Assembly: GCA_017859955.1 (NCBI GenBank)
Contig: JAFNAB010000058.1
Coordinates: 1-32,286 of the forward strand
Direction of reading: 5' to 3'
Length of the DNA: 32,286 bases
Source of the DNA: Holophagaceae bacterium
GTDB taxonomy: Bacteria > Acidobacteriota > Holophagae > Holophagales > Holophagaceae
Positions within the stretch are counted from its first letter, which is position 1. The number at the start of each line of letters is the position of its first letter. The position numbers and the translations under genes are program-made. The notes under the pieces were generated by a model, which saw only the letters and a program-made list of their open reading frames with translations, had not been told where the DNA came from and did not search any database. Below, piece by piece: positions 7,496 to 15,998 of this stretch.

Positions 7496-8307
7496 CGCAG
7501 GGCCTCTTCCAGGGCCGTGGCGGCGTTGGTCTTGGCGTCGCGGTACTTGACGATGCAGGGGGCCGAGAGGCTGATGCCCTGGGCCTTGGCGAAGTCGCCG
7601 GAGGCGGGGCGGGTGCCGGGCACCACGACGGCGCCCTCGGGGACTTCCCGGGTGAGGGTGGTGCCGTTCACCAGGTCGTAGATCACGGTGGAGGCGGTGA
7701 GGAGCACACCGGGGGCTAGGACGGCCCGCTTGCGCACGATGACGCCTTCGTAGAGGCCGCAGTTGCCTCCAATGAATGCTTCATCTTCTACAATCACCGG
7801 CACCGCCCCGGCGGGTTCCAGCACGCCACCCACCTGAACGGCGGCGCTGAGGTGCACGTTCTTGCCGATCTGGGCGCAGCTTCCCACCAGGACATGGCTG
7901 TCCACCATGGCCCCGGCGTCCACGAAGGCACCGACGTTGATGTAGGCCGGAGGCATGATCACCACACCGGAGGAGACGAAGGCGCCGCGGCGCACGGCGC
8001 TGCCGCCGGGCACCATGCGGACGCCCTCTTCGAGCTTGAAAGCGCGGGGGGGGAAGCCGGTGCGGTCGAAGGAGGGGCCGGGCCATCCCGGGACCTCGGC
8101 GGTCTGTGTGGAGCGGAAGCCTGCCAGGATGGCGGTCTTCACCCAGACATTGGCCTTCCAGGAGCCGTCAGCCTGGGGGCTGGCGGAGCGGATCTCCCCA
8201 GCTTCCAGGGCCTTCAGGAGGGTCTGGTGGGTTTCGGCCAGGGCCGGATCCGCCACGATCTCGTCCATGGGGCGGCTGTAGAAGACTTCAAGGGCGGCAG
8301 CGGACAT
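7492..8307 (-). CDS. dapD: Tetrahydrodipicolinate N-succinyltransferase
   Basis: The 271-residue protein transfers succinyl from succinyl-CoA to tetrahydrodipicolinate in the succinylase branch of lysine synthesis. It carries the left-handed beta-helix hexapeptide repeats of the family and the DapD core MVDSHVLVGSCAQIGKNVHL (residues 134-153, with D136 at the catalytic Asp position), then GGVLEP and E187 in LYEGVIV. I chose ATG 8307 over an in-frame start 30 bases upstream because it overlaps the dapA stop (TGATG) and has GGAG 8 bases before it. Family length is about 270-275, which fits. DapE, which removes the succinyl group later, is not in the window. Confidence 0.93.
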   Translation of the reverse strand: MSAAALEVFYSRPMDEIVADPALAETHQTLLKALEAGEIRSASPQADGSWKANVWVKTAILAGFRSTQTAEVPGWPGPSFDRTGFPPRAFKLEEGVRMVPGGSAVRRGAFVSSGVVIMPPAYINVGAFVDAGAMVDSHVLVGSCAQIGKNVHLSAAVQVGGVLEPAGAVPVIVEDEAFIGGNCGLYEGVIVRKRAVLAPGVLLTASTVIYDLVNGTTLTREVPEGAVVVPGTRPASGDFAKAQGISLSAPCIVKYRDAKTNAATALEEALR

Positions 8308-9194
8308 CAGGCAATCTCCAGGATGGGCTTGAGGCATTCGGCGAGGCGGGCCTGGGTGGCGGCCGTGGCGGGCAGCAGGGGCAGGCGCATCGCGTCGCTG
8401 CAGATGCCCAGCTGGGCCAGGAGGGCCTTCACGGGGATGGGGTTGCTCTCCAGGAAGAGGGCGTCCATCAGGGGATAGAGCTTGGCGTGGAGGGCGGCTG
8501 CCTCGGCGCGCTTGCCGGCCTGGGCCAGCTCCACCAGGGTCTTGGTCTGGCGGGGGAGGGCGTTGCCGATGACGCTCACCAGGCCGGCGCCACCCATGGC
8601 GATGGTGGCCAGAGCCATGTAGTCGTCGCCGGACAGGAAGGCCTTGCCTTCGGGCAGGGTGCGCAGGATCTCGCTGATCTGGGCCAGGTTGCCCGTGGAT
8701 TCCTTGAGGGCCACCACCTGGGGGATCTCCCAGAGCTGGGCCAGGGTGGCGGGGGCCAGGTTGATGCCGGTGCGGCCCGGGACGTTGTAGACCACCAGGG
8801 GCATGCCGGGGGCGGCCTCGGCCACGGCCTTGAAGTGGGCGACGATGCCCGAGGGCATGGGCTTGTTGTAGTAGGGCGTGATCACCAGGGCGCCGTGGGC
8901 GCCCAGTTCCTGGGCCCGGCGGGTCAGGGCCATGGTCTTGCGGGTATCGTTGGAGCCCGTGCCCACGACCACCTGACGGCCCTGGGATTCCTCCAGGGTG
9001 GCGGTGATGAGGGCATCCCGTTCACTGTCGTTGATTGTGGCGGCTTCGCCGGTGGTGCCCAGGACCCAGAGGCCGTCAACCCCACCCTCGACCAGATGCT
9101 TCACAAGGCGGCGATAGGCCGGGAAGTCCACTTCCTGGTCAGCGGTGAAGGGGGTGGCCAGGGCAACGCAAAGGCCGGAGAAAGGGGCGCTCAT
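8307..9194 (-). CDS. dapA: 4-hydroxy-tetrahydrodipicolinate synthase
   Basis: The 295-residue (beta/alpha)8-barrel enzyme condenses pyruvate with aspartate semialdehyde, the first step committed to lysine and diaminopimelate. The Schiff-base lysine is K164 in VALKESTGN. The catalytic Tyr is Y136 in VVYNVPGRTG, and GTTGE at 46-50 holds the Thr of the proton relay. Length and motifs are normal for DapA. ATG 9194 overlaps the dapB stop (ATGA), so translation is coupled. Lysine feedback inhibition is common in Gram-negative members, but I did not identify the allosteric site residues. Confidence 0.96.
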   Translation of the reverse strand: MSAPFSGLCVALATPFTADQEVDFPAYRRLVKHLVEGGVDGLWVLGTTGEAATINDSERDALITATLEESQGRQVVVGTGSNDTRKTMALTRRAQELGAHGALVITPYYNKPMPSGIVAHFKAVAEAAPGMPLVVYNVPGRTGINLAPATLAQLWEIPQVVALKESTGNLAQISEILRTLPEGKAFLSGDDYMALATIAMGGAGLVSVIGNALPRQTKTLVELAQAGKRAEAAALHAKLYPLMDALFLESNPIPVKALLAQLGICSDAMRLPLLPATAATQARLAECLKPILEIA

Positions 9195-9925
9195 GACAGG
9201 TCTCCAAAATCGAACAGGGGATCCAGAACCCCCTTGGCGAAGTCGTTGAAAGAGTAGAGGCCCTTGCGGCCCTTGGCCCAGCGGATGGCGTGGAGGGCGC
9301 CCCGGCCGAACAGGGCCCGGGAACGGGCGGTGTGGGTCAGGGTCAGGGTCTCGGCGGGGCTATCCAGGCCCACGGTATGGGTGCCGAACTCGGCTCCCGC
9401 GCGGATCACTGCGACGTGGAGCTGGTCCAGGGCCGGATTGGGGTCCATGGTCCAGGAAGCCTTGCGGGGGCAGCCCTTCAGGACCGAATTGGCCAGGTAG
9501 GTGGCGGTGCCCCCGGGGGCGTCCACCTTCAGGCGGTGGTGGTGTTCCAGAACGTAGGGATCCACTTCCGCATCCAGGGCAGCGAAGCGCCCCAGCACCG
9601 TGGCCAGACGACCCATGAGGGCCACCGTCAGGGAAAAGTTGGGGGAGACCAGCACGCCGATGCGGTCGCCGATTCGGGCCGCGAAATTGTCCGGGACCTC
9701 CCAGCCGGTGACGCCGATCACCAGATTGGAGCCCGTCTCCAGGGCCCACTGCAGATGCCCCTCAATGGCGGGAGCGGCGCTGGCGGCGACCGCCACATCC
9801 ACCGGACCCGCGGGAACCTCACCTTGGTCCACGTGCCAGACCAGTTCGAGGTCGGAAGTTGCCTCCATGGCCTGGGCGATGGCGGTGCCGAGGCGGCCCC
9901 GACCGAAAATGCCGACGCGGATCAC
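9191..9925 (-). CDS. dapB: 4-hydroxy-tetrahydrodipicolinate reductase
   Basis: The 244-residue NAD(P)H-dependent enzyme makes tetrahydrodipicolinate from the DapA product. A Rossmann motif GIFGRGRLG is at residues 5-13, and the DapB signature EHHHRLKVDAPGGT is at 127-140 (catalytic His129/130 region and K133). It is shorter than E. coli DapB (273), mainly in the N-terminal domain, and resembles short DapB forms of several phyla. The start is GTG at 9925, supported by GGAGG 9 bases upstream and by GTGA overlap with the lysC stop. Confidence 0.94.
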   Translation of the reverse strand: MIRVGIFGRGRLGTAIAQAMEATSDLELVWHVDQGEVPAGPVDVAVAASAAPAIEGHLQWALETGSNLVIGVTGWEVPDNFAARIGDRIGVLVSPNFSLTVALMGRLATVLGRFAALDAEVDPYVLEHHHRLKVDAPGGTATYLANSVLKGCPRKASWTMDPNPALDQLHVAVIRAGAEFGTHTVGLDSPAETLTLTHTARSRALFGRGALHAIRWAKGRKGLYSFNDFAKGVLDPLFDFGDLS

Positions 9926-11265
9926 AGGTAACCTCCTGTCATCAGAGCAGCGTGGAGCTGCTGGAGGGCCTTGGGGGCGTCCTCCTTCTGCACCACGAGG
10001 CTCATGTTGATCTCATTGGCGCCCATGCTGATCATCTCGATGTTGATGCCTGTGAGGGCGCCGAAGAGGAGCCCGGCCATGCCCGCGGTGTACTTCAGGC
10101 GCTCGCCCACCACTGCCACGATGGCGCGATCCGTAGCCACGCTGACGGTGGCGAATTCCGAGAGGTCCCGCACTACGGAGTCGATGGCCGCCTGGGGCTC
10201 CACGGTCAGAGAGACGCTCACCTCGGCGGTGGCGATGAGGTCCACGCTGATGTCGTAGCGGGTGAAGACATCGAAGAGCTTGGAGAGGAAGCCGCTTTGG
10301 TTCAGCATCCGGGTGGAACTCACGGTCAGCACCGTGACCGGTCCCCGGGTGGCCAGGGCGGTGACGGGTCGACCCGTCTTGACCTCACCGGTGATGGTGG
10401 AGAAACGGCCGTTGGGGATGCGAGTGTGGCGTACGGTCACGGGGATTCCGGCCTCCACGGCGGGCTGGATGGTGGCGGGGTGCAGCACCTTGGCGCCGAA
10501 GGCGGCCAATTCCGCGGCCTCGTTGAAGCTGAGCTCCGCGATGGGCTGGGCATCAGGGACGATGCGGGGGTCGCAGGTCAGGACACCTTCCACATCGGTC
10601 CAGATCTGGATGTCCTCGGCTCCCAGGGCAGAGCCGAAGAGGCTGGCGCTGTAGTCGCTGCCGCCCCGTCCCAGGGTGGTGGTGCAGCCGTCCTCGGTGG
10701 CACCGATGTAGCCCTGGGTGACCACGGCCTTGCCCGGGGTGATCTTAGGAGCCAGCTTCTCGGCGACGAGGGCTTTCATCTCGGGGATCTGAGGCTTGCC
10801 GCATTCGTAGGTGGCATCAGTGCGCATCACGGTGCGGGCGTCGAACCACTCCATGCCCGTGAAGGCAGCCAGGATGCGAGTGGAGAGGCGCTCACCCACG
10901 CTGGCGATGGTATCCATGCTCCGGGGGGAGAGTTCCTTCAGGAGGGACACTCCTCGCAGCATCATCTCCAGTTCGCTGGAGAGCTGGGAAATGGCCATTT
11001 CGAGGTAGTCCGGGACGCCTGCCGGGAAGAGATCCAGGGCGATGCGGTGGTGGTGGTCGATGAGGGCCCGGAGTTCCTCCAGGGCCTCAATGTTCTGTCC
11101 CGCCTCGGACTTCTTGGCCATGGAAAAGAGGGCATTGGTGCTCTTGCCGGAGGCAGAGCAGACCACGAGGGGGGAGCGGGGAAGGGCCTTCTGGACCAGG
11201 TCGGCGACTTCCCGCATGCACACGGCATCCGCAAGGGAAGATCCGCCAAATTTCATGACGATCAT
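9922..11265 (-). CDS. lysC: Aspartokinase, monofunctional, with two ACT domains
   Basis: The 447-residue product phosphorylates aspartate, the entry step for lysine, threonine and methionine. The kinase domain shows MKFGGSSLAD (4-13), SASGKSTNAL, and a GRGGSDYSAS stretch in the middle. Two ACT domains occupy roughly residues 300-447 (VLTVSS...SVDLIATAEVSVSL and GINIEMISMGANEINMSLVV). Length and layout match E. coli LysC (449) rather than the roughly 400-residue Bacillus alpha subunit. Lysine feedback through the ACT pair is likely. The start ATG 11265 has GGAGG 7 bases upstream. It is the first large gene of a six-gene operon. Confidence 0.95.
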   Translation of the reverse strand: MIVMKFGGSSLADAVCMREVADLVQKALPRSPLVVCSASGKSTNALFSMAKKSEAGQNIEALEELRALIDHHHRIALDLFPAGVPDYLEMAISQLSSELEMMLRGVSLLKELSPRSMDTIASVGERLSTRILAAFTGMEWFDARTVMRTDATYECGKPQIPEMKALVAEKLAPKITPGKAVVTQGYIGATEDGCTTTLGRGGSDYSASLFGSALGAEDIQIWTDVEGVLTCDPRIVPDAQPIAELSFNEAAELAAFGAKVLHPATIQPAVEAGIPVTVRHTRIPNGRFSTITGEVKTGRPVTALATRGPVTVLTVSSTRMLNQSGFLSKLFDVFTRYDISVDLIATAEVSVSLTVEPQAAIDSVVRDLSEFATVSVATDRAIVAVVGERLKYTAGMAGLLFGALTGINIEMISMGANEINMSLVVQKEDAPKALQQLHAALMTGGYL

Positions 11266-11321
11266 CGGAGCACCTCCTGGAAACGGCTGAAGGGTGAAGT
11301 CCCCGTTTTCGATCGCTGCAT
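11262..11321 (-). CDS. Possible 19-codon leader ORF upstream of lysC
   Basis: ATG 11321 opens a 19-codon frame (product MQRSKTGTSPFSRFQEVLR) whose TGA stop overlaps the lysC ATG (ATGA). A strong GGAGG lies 6 bases before its ATG, and the lysC ribosome binding site is inside it. It has one Lys and one Thr codon, so it is not a classical attenuation peptide. Translational coupling to lysC is the more likely role. It could also be chance. Confidence 0.35.
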   Translation of the reverse strand: MQRSKTGTSPFSRFQEVLR

Positions 11322-11337
11322 GTGAAGCCTCCAGAGG

Positions 11338-11367
11338 ATTGTAGACCGCGCGGAGCCATCAGGTCGA
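11338..11367 (-). promoter_or_regulatory. Candidate sigma-70-type promoter for the lysine operon
   Basis: On the minus strand TACAAT (11343-11338) is a near-consensus -10. TCGACC (11367-11362) matches 4 of 6 bases of the -35 at 18-bp spacing. The predicted start of transcription would be only a few bases from the leader ORF's ribosome binding site. I saw no lysine riboswitch or terminator hairpin between here and lysC. Confidence 0.35.
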
Positions 11368-11818
11368 TGGCAGGAGGCGCCTGATTGCGTCCACTCTGCT
11401 GAGGGCAGGGGCGGTTGCGTGAGCACCTCCAAACCGAGGGAAGCCTCCGAACTCACCCGGGAACCCAGGGGTCCCCGATTGCGTCCTCAGGCACTCCGCA
11501 GCTTTTTTCGCTGCGACAGCCGCCGGGTTTTAGCCCATGCGTCCAAGGTCAGCGTCGATGATCCGCTTCCCCTTCGGCGGTCCTCCCCTTTCACCCCGGA
11601 TCGACGGGCCCATCGCCCTTCCCGGAACTACTGATGGGGACCGCTCCTCCATCGGTTCTTCAACCATGCCAAAAAAAGGGGAATCTGCCAAGATGAAACC
11701 TGGGCAGATGATGCAAATGTCAGGGGTCAGTCGGCCCTTTCTGCCGGGCCAAGTGATCAGGTCCTCCCGGGACCATGGGCTCTCTTTTGTTGACAGCACC
11801 TTTCTTGGGAGTTTTGAA
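11368..11818. other. Gene-free divergent region between lysC and the YdjM-like gene
   Basis: About 450 bp hold no convincing gene. Open frames on the plus strand here are proline/arginine-rich and lack a good ribosome binding site. A small stem CGCAGC / GCTGCG with a T6C loop is at 11497-11515. A TTGACA (11790-11795) lies just before the YdjM-like gene, but too close to its start to serve as a normal -35. Nothing else stands out. Confidence 0.5.
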
Positions 11819-12421
11819 GTGCCATCATTCCTTGGTCATGCAGTGGCAGGCGCCACGCTTTACGCCCTCTTTCAGGACGAAGCGCCCCAGCCCCGGACCA
11901 GGAACTGGGCGCTTTTCTGTGCCCTGGCCCCGGATCTGGACTGGTTCATGACCTTCTTGCACCTTTCAGGGCGTCATGTGCTCAACCACCGGGGTGTGAC
12001 CCATTCGCTATGTGCCGCCCTCATCCTGGCGACGATGGTCATGGTGCTCGCCTTCCGGAAGGAGGAGCGGAACCCGAGGCTATGGCTCTGCATGCTGGCC
12101 TGTGCGTTCTCCCACTGCCTGCTGGATGCCTGCACCCAGGGAGGCGTGGGTGTGGCGGTGTTTGTTCCCATTACCAAAGTCCGCTTCGTCTGCGCCTGGC
12201 AGCCCATCCAGGTGGGCCCCATCCCCCTGAACTTCAAACTGTTGCAAGGCTTTCTCACGGCGCTATGGACCGAAGTCGTATGGATCGGCATTCCGGCGCT
12301 TGCGTTGCTGACGGGCACCAGGACTTTCCGGTATCTCCGGGGACTGCGCCTCGAAGAGCGTTTCTATGAGCGCCTGCCGGAACCTCCAAGGCCTCCTGAA
12401 TCCTTTGAAGGCGAGTACTAG
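11819..12421 (+). CDS. YdjM-like integral membrane metal-dependent hydrolase (DUF457)
   Basis: The 200-residue product begins VPSFLGHAVAGATLY, the usual N-terminus of YdjM/DUF457 proteins, which are inner-membrane proteins with putative metal ligands. Further family features are APDLDW (about residue 36), the NHRGVTHS motif with metal-binding-type histidines (about 56-63) and a later HCLLDACTQGGVGV. About four to five hydrophobic helices are evident. I chose GTG 11819 because GGGAG (11807-11811) is 7 bases upstream; the frame stays open for 94 more codons upstream but that part looks non-coding. The stop codon TAG (12419-12421) lies inside the left end of a repeat element, so the last residues may have been altered by its insertion. 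The biochemical role of this family is not firmly known. Confidence 0.8.
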   Translation: MPSFLGHAVAGATLYALFQDEAPQPRTRNWALFCALAPDLDWFMTFLHLSGRHVLNHRGVTHSLCAALILATMVMVLAFRKEERNPRLWLCMLACAFSHCLLDACTQGGVGVAVFVPITKVRFVCAWQPIQVGPIPLNFKLLQGFLTALWTEVVWIGIPALALLTGTRTFRYLRGLRLEERFYERLPEPPRPPESFEGEY

Positions 12422-12602
12422 TGTGGTGGCCCGGAATAACTGGGACCAGCTCCAAGACGGGCCACCACACTTCCATCGGGGCATGGCCCCTTTGGCGAAA
12501 AGCACGCGGTGCGTGCTTTTCTGTCACCCCCTTGGGGGCACTGCCCAGTGTGGTGTCAGATCCGTTTTTAACGGTCCGCATTTCACTGGGCCACCGCACT
12601 AG
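12418..12602. mobile_element. 185-bp MITE/REPIN-like element with terminal inverted repeats
   Basis: The left end CTAGTGTGGTGGCCC (12418-12432) and the right end, read in reverse (12602-12588: CTAGTGCGGTGGCCC), match at 14 of 15 bases. A further inverted copy GGGCCACCACACT (12459-12471) forms a perfect 13-bp hairpin with the left end. CCCAGTG (12544-12550, within CCCAGTGTGGTG) pairs with CACTGGG (12584-12590). Inside are an 11-bp stem (12497-12521), CCCCCTTGGGGG (12527-12538) and CCGTT-TTT-AACGG (12562-12574). It has no coding capacity. The architecture is that of a non-autonomous, palindromic element, and CTAG at both ends may be a target duplication or part of the repeat. Confidence 0.65.
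12497..12521. terminator. Bidirectional terminator-like hairpin inside the repeat element
   Basis: GAAAAGCACGC and GCGTGCTTTTC form a perfect 11-bp stem with a GGT loop. The G+C-rich core is flanked by A4/T4, so it could stop transcription from either side. It lies 76 bases after the YdjM-like gene's stop. Confidence 0.6.
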
Positions 12603-12653
12603 CCATTTTCAGGATTTCCGGTTCTGCGTCCGAAACCTCTTACTGGAGGGATC

Positions 12654-13811
12654 ATGGCCAGGGGGGCGATACTTTTTGTGGACGATGATCCCCTGGTTCT
12701 GCAGGGACTCCAGCGGAGCCTGCGTTCCATGCGGGGTGATTGGGACATGGTCTTTGTGGACAGTGGCGCTGCAGCGCTGGAGCAGATGGCCACCCGCACC
12801 TTTGACGTGATCGTTTCCGATATGCGGATGCCCGGAATGAACGGCGTCGAGTTGCTGGCCCGTGCCAACGAAGGTTTCCCCGACACGGTCCGCATCATGC
12901 TCACCGGGAATGCTGATCTTCAGACCGCCGTGAATGCCGTGAACCAGGGGAATGTCTTTCGCTTCCTGACAAAACCCTGCGACACCGATGACTTGATCCG
13001 GATTGTCAACCAGGGCTTGCGCCAGCGGGAACTCATCACCGCTGAAAGATCCCTGCTCCAGCACACCCTCAAGGGGACCACCAAGATGCTGGTGGATCTG
13101 CTGGGCTTTCTGGCTCCCCAGTCCTTCGGTCGGGCCCAGGCGATCAGTGAGTTGGCTGAAGGCGTCGCCCGTGAAATGGGCATGGAGCATCCCTGGGTAC
13201 TGGGCATCGCTTCCATCCTGTCGCAGATCGGTATCCTGACCCTTCCTCAGGCTCTGGCCGAAAAGCTCCATTCCGGAGCCTTGCTCACGAATGAAGAGCA
13301 GGATCTGGCCAACCGGGTTCCCCAGATCGGGGCGGAACTGATCCGGAATATTCCGCGGATGGAGGAGGTGGCAGACTCGGTCCACTACATGCACAAGAAC
13401 TACAACGGCAGCGGCTTTCCCCTGGATGCCCTCAAGGAGGAGCGGATTCCGCTGGGGGGACGCATTCTGCATGTCATCACAGGCTTCGAAGCCCTGCTGG
13501 CCCGGAAGGGCTCGGAGGCCGCTGCCCTTGGGATGATGGAGGCTGACACCTCCGCCTATGATCGGGAGGTTGTTCACGCCTTGGCGGGCTTCCTGCGGCG
13601 GAAGAGCGAGGGCACGGATGCCCCCATTCCCAGGCCCGTGGCCCTTGCTAGCCTCAAGGAGGGGTTGGTCCTGGTACACGGCATCGAAACCGTCGAGGGG
13701 CTTCTCGTCATTCCTGAGGGCACCCACCTTGGCGCTGTGCATCTGCAGAAACTTGCCAACTTCGGTCGGATATCCAAGATCCGGGAACCCATCATCGTGA
13801 TCGGGGAATAG
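12654..13811 (+). CDS. Response regulator with degenerate HD-type output domain
   Basis: The 385-residue protein has an N-terminal receiver domain (about 1-125) with acidic D10/D11, phosphoacceptor D56 in [14 protein letters not shown]84 and K107. The C-terminal part resembles HD-GYP (RpfG-type) domains, which normally break down cyclic di-GMP. Here the metal-binding HD of the usual LLHDIGK reads ILSQIGI (about residues 193-199), while the downstream region keeps [10 protein letters not shown] in place of HHExxDGSGYP. The loss of the HD pair suggests a non-enzymatic sensor or partner-binding role. Start ATG 12654 has GGAGGG just upstream. The gene begins 51 bp after the repeat element. No cognate kinase is adjacent. 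Confidence 0.85.
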   Translation: MARGAILFVDDDPLVLQGLQRSLRSMRGDWDMVFVDSGAAALEQMATRTFDVIVSDMRMPGMNGVELLARANEGFPDTVRIMLTGNADLQTAVNAVNQGNVFRFLTKPCDTDDLIRIVNQGLRQRELITAERSLLQHTLKGTTKMLVDLLGFLAPQSFGRAQAISELAEGVAREMGMEHPWVLGIASILSQIGILTLPQALAEKLHSGALLTNEEQDLANRVPQIGAELIRNIPRMEEVADSVHYMHKNYNGSGFPLDALKEERIPLGGRILHVITGFEALLARKGSEAAALGMMEADTSAYDREVVHALAGFLRRKSEGTDAPIPRPVALASLKEGLVLVHGIETVEGLLVIPEGTHLGAVHLQKLANFGRISKIREPIIVIGE

Positions 13812-13855
13812 GCACAGATGGGCCCCTGGGGGAATCCCAAGGGAGGGAGCCGTCC

Positions 13856-15838
13856 ATGCCCAACCGCCTGATCGAATCCACCAGCCCCTACCTGCTGCAG
13901 CACGCCCACAATCCTGTGGACTGGCGCCCATGGAATCCCGAATCCCTGGCCTTGGCCCGGAAACTGGACCGGCCCATCTTCCTTTCAGTGGGATACAGCG
14001 CATGTCACTGGTGTCACGTCATGGAGCGTGAGTCCTTTGAGGACGCTGGAATCGCGGCCTTCCTGAACAAGCACTTCGTGCCCATCAAGGTGGATCGAGA
14101 GGAGCGGCCCGATCTGGACGATCTCTACATGGGAGCTGTCCAGCTCATGACCGGGCGGGGAGGCTGGCCCATGAGCGTCTGGCTGACGCCAGACCTTGAG
14201 CCCTTTTATGGGGGGACCTACTTCCCTCCGACGGCCCGGGGCGGCATGCCAGGCTTCCTGGAGGTGCTGGAGGCGGTGGCCATGATCTGGCAGGAGCGTC
14301 GACAGGAGGTGCTCAGTCAGGCCGGGGAGTTGATGGCCGCCCTTCGAAGAAGCCCGGGCCAGGCCGGGGAAGGGCCCGTTGGTGGACTGGCCGATGCAGT
14401 GGTCCGCCACCTGCGTCAGACCTTCGACCCTCGTTGGGGAGGCTTCGGGGGCGCCCCCAAGTTCCCGCCCATTCCGGCCCTCACCTTGCTTTTGGGGCGA
14501 AAAGAGCCCAGGGATATGGACATGGCGTTAGCGACGCTGGATGCCATGGCGGCCGGCGGGATCCGGGACCATCTGGGGGGCGGCTTCGCGCGGTATAGCG
14601 TGGACGGACATTGGAAGGTCCCCCACTTCGAGAAGATGCTCTACGACAACGCCCAGTTGGCCTGGGTCTACCTGGAGGCCTTCCGGGTGACCGGGGTGCC
14701 CCGGCATGGCGAACGGGCCCGGGAGATCCTGGACTACCTCCTGGAGGACATGCGGGACGGGGCCGGAGGGTTCCACAGCTCCGAGGATGCGGACTCGGAA
14801 GGCGAAGAAGGGCGTTTCTACACCTTCACCTGGGGGGAGATCCATGAGGTGCTCGGGTCGGATGCCGAGCTCTTCTGTCTGGCCTATGGCGTGACCCCCG
14901 AGGGGAACTTCGAGGGGGGACGGAACCTGCTGCATCGATTGGATGGTGGTGATTTCCCAGAGGCAGGCCTGGCCCCCCTGCGGGACCGTCTCCGGATCTA
15001 CCGCAATCGCCGGGCTCGCCCCCACCGGGACGACAAGGTGCTGGCGGCCTGGAATGCCTTTGCCCTCTCGGCCCTGGCCAAAGGGAGTTGTGTCCTGGGG
15101 GATCCCAGGTACCTTGAGGCCGCCGAGGCCTGTGCGGACTTCCTACAGCGCGAACTATGGCGAGGATCTTCCCTGATGCGCACCTGGCGAAGGGGAAGGG
15201 CTCACACTCCCGCCTTCCTGGAGGATTACGGGGCCCTCATCCTCGGGCTCCTCGATCTCTACCAGGCGGGGTTCAGGGCCCGGTGGCTCCCTTGGGCCCG
15301 GGAGTTGGGAGAGGTGATCCTTGAACGTTTTCAGGACCCTGCCGGGGGCTTTTTCGGTACGGAAGCCCGGGATGTGGTTCTGCGCCAGCACCCCGTTTTC
15401 GATCAGGCGGTCCCCTCTGGCAATGCATTGGCGGCCCTGGCCCTCCTCAGGCTGGGCAGGCACTGGGACCGGGCGGATTTCACGGAGGCCGCGCGTCGGA
15501 CCCTGGCTCGCTTCGCCCCGGAGCTGGAGGATGCGCCCCAGGCCTGCCTGGGGCTCCTGCGGGTTCTGGAGGAGGAAGGTCAGGAAACTCTGGAGGCCGT
15601 CGTGTCCGGTGACCCCTCAGATCCTCTGGTGGTGGCCTTTCTGGAAGTTCTGCACCGGAGGCTCCGCCCGGGTCAACTCCTGAGCCTGGTGGCCTCGGAT
15701 CCAGAACTGCCCCTTCATGGCGGGCGGGGCTCCCTGGCCGCTGCGGTCCACCTATGCCGGGGCAGGGCGTGCATGCCACCCGTCAGGAACGTGGGGGAGC
15801 TATCCACGGCCCTCGATGAGGCAGATTTGGCCCCTTGA
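13856..15838 (+). CDS. Thioredoxin-fold DUF255 protein (YyaL/SSP411 family)
   Basis: The 660-residue product opens [20 protein letters not shown] and contains DWRPW, the hallmark start of the DUF255 family. The thioredoxin-like domain (about 1-165) carries the CxxC pair C50-C53 in SACHWCHVM, then the conserved region with REERPDLD and GGWPM. The rest is an (alpha/alpha)6-barrel-like region with [17 protein letters not shown] and [13 protein letters not shown]. Length matches the family (about 650-700). No signal peptide is seen, so it is probably cytoplasmic. The family is widespread, but its reaction is not established; redox or sugar-epimerase-like roles have been proposed. The ribosome binding site GGGAGGGAG lies shortly before the ATG. 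Confidence 0.93.
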   Translation: MPNRLIESTSPYLLQHAHNPVDWRPWNPESLALARKLDRPIFLSVGYSACHWCHVMERESFEDAGIAAFLNKHFVPIKVDREERPDLDDLYMGAVQLMTGRGGWPMSVWLTPDLEPFYGGTYFPPTARGGMPGFLEVLEAVAMIWQERRQEVLSQAGELMAALRRSPGQAGEGPVGGLADAVVRHLRQTFDPRWGGFGGAPKFPPIPALTLLLGRKEPRDMDMALATLDAMAAGGIRDHLGGGFARYSVDGHWKVPHFEKMLYDNAQLAWVYLEAFRVTGVPRHGERAREILDYLLEDMRDGAGGFHSSEDADSEGEEGRFYTFTWGEIHEVLGSDAELFCLAYGVTPEGNFEGGRNLLHRLDGGDFPEAGLAPLRDRLRIYRNRRARPHRDDKVLAAWNAFALSALAKGSCVLGDPRYLEAAEACADFLQRELWRGSSLMRTWRRGRAHTPAFLEDYGALILGLLDLYQAGFRARWLPWARELGEVILERFQDPAGGFFGTEARDVVLRQHPVFDQAVPSGNALAALALLRLGRHWDRADFTEAARRTLARFAPELEDAPQACLGLLRVLEEEGQETLEAVVSGDPSDPLVVAFLEVLHRRLRPGQLLSLVASDPELPLHGGRGSLAAAVHLCRGRACMPPVRNVGELSTALDEADLAP

Positions 15839-15972
15839 AGGACTTCTGGTGAGGCTTATCCTTCGCGTTGGGTAGAAAAAAAGACACTTTTACCCGGCAA
15901 ACTGGGGCCATTTATGCACGTGCCCCATCCGCAGCTGGAGGATTCCGGAACCCCCGGCTGGCGCGACCCAGT

Positions 15973-15996
15973 GATGGGCACCCATTGGTGCCCATC
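15973..15996. terminator. Hairpin between convergent DUF255 and DinB-like genes
   Basis: GATGGGCACC and GGTGCCCATC form a perfect 10-bp stem with a CATT loop, two bases beyond the DinB-like gene's stop. It is well placed to end transcription of that gene and of the DUF255 gene coming from the left. T-tracts are weak. The rest of the gap from 15839 holds only an A/T-rich imperfect inverted repeat (GGGTA 15870-15874 / TACCC 15891-15895). Confidence 0.6.
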
Positions 15997-15998
15997 CT

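Noticed and set aside
11266-11540. Possible lysine riboswitch before lysC
   Set aside because: I looked on the minus strand for the conserved lysine-aptamer core and a following terminator and saw neither.
11537-11818. Extended N-terminus for the YdjM-like protein
   Set aside because: The added residues look non-coding and no ribosome binding site supports the upstream start, whereas GTG 11819 has GGGAG at 7 bases and begins the conserved domain.
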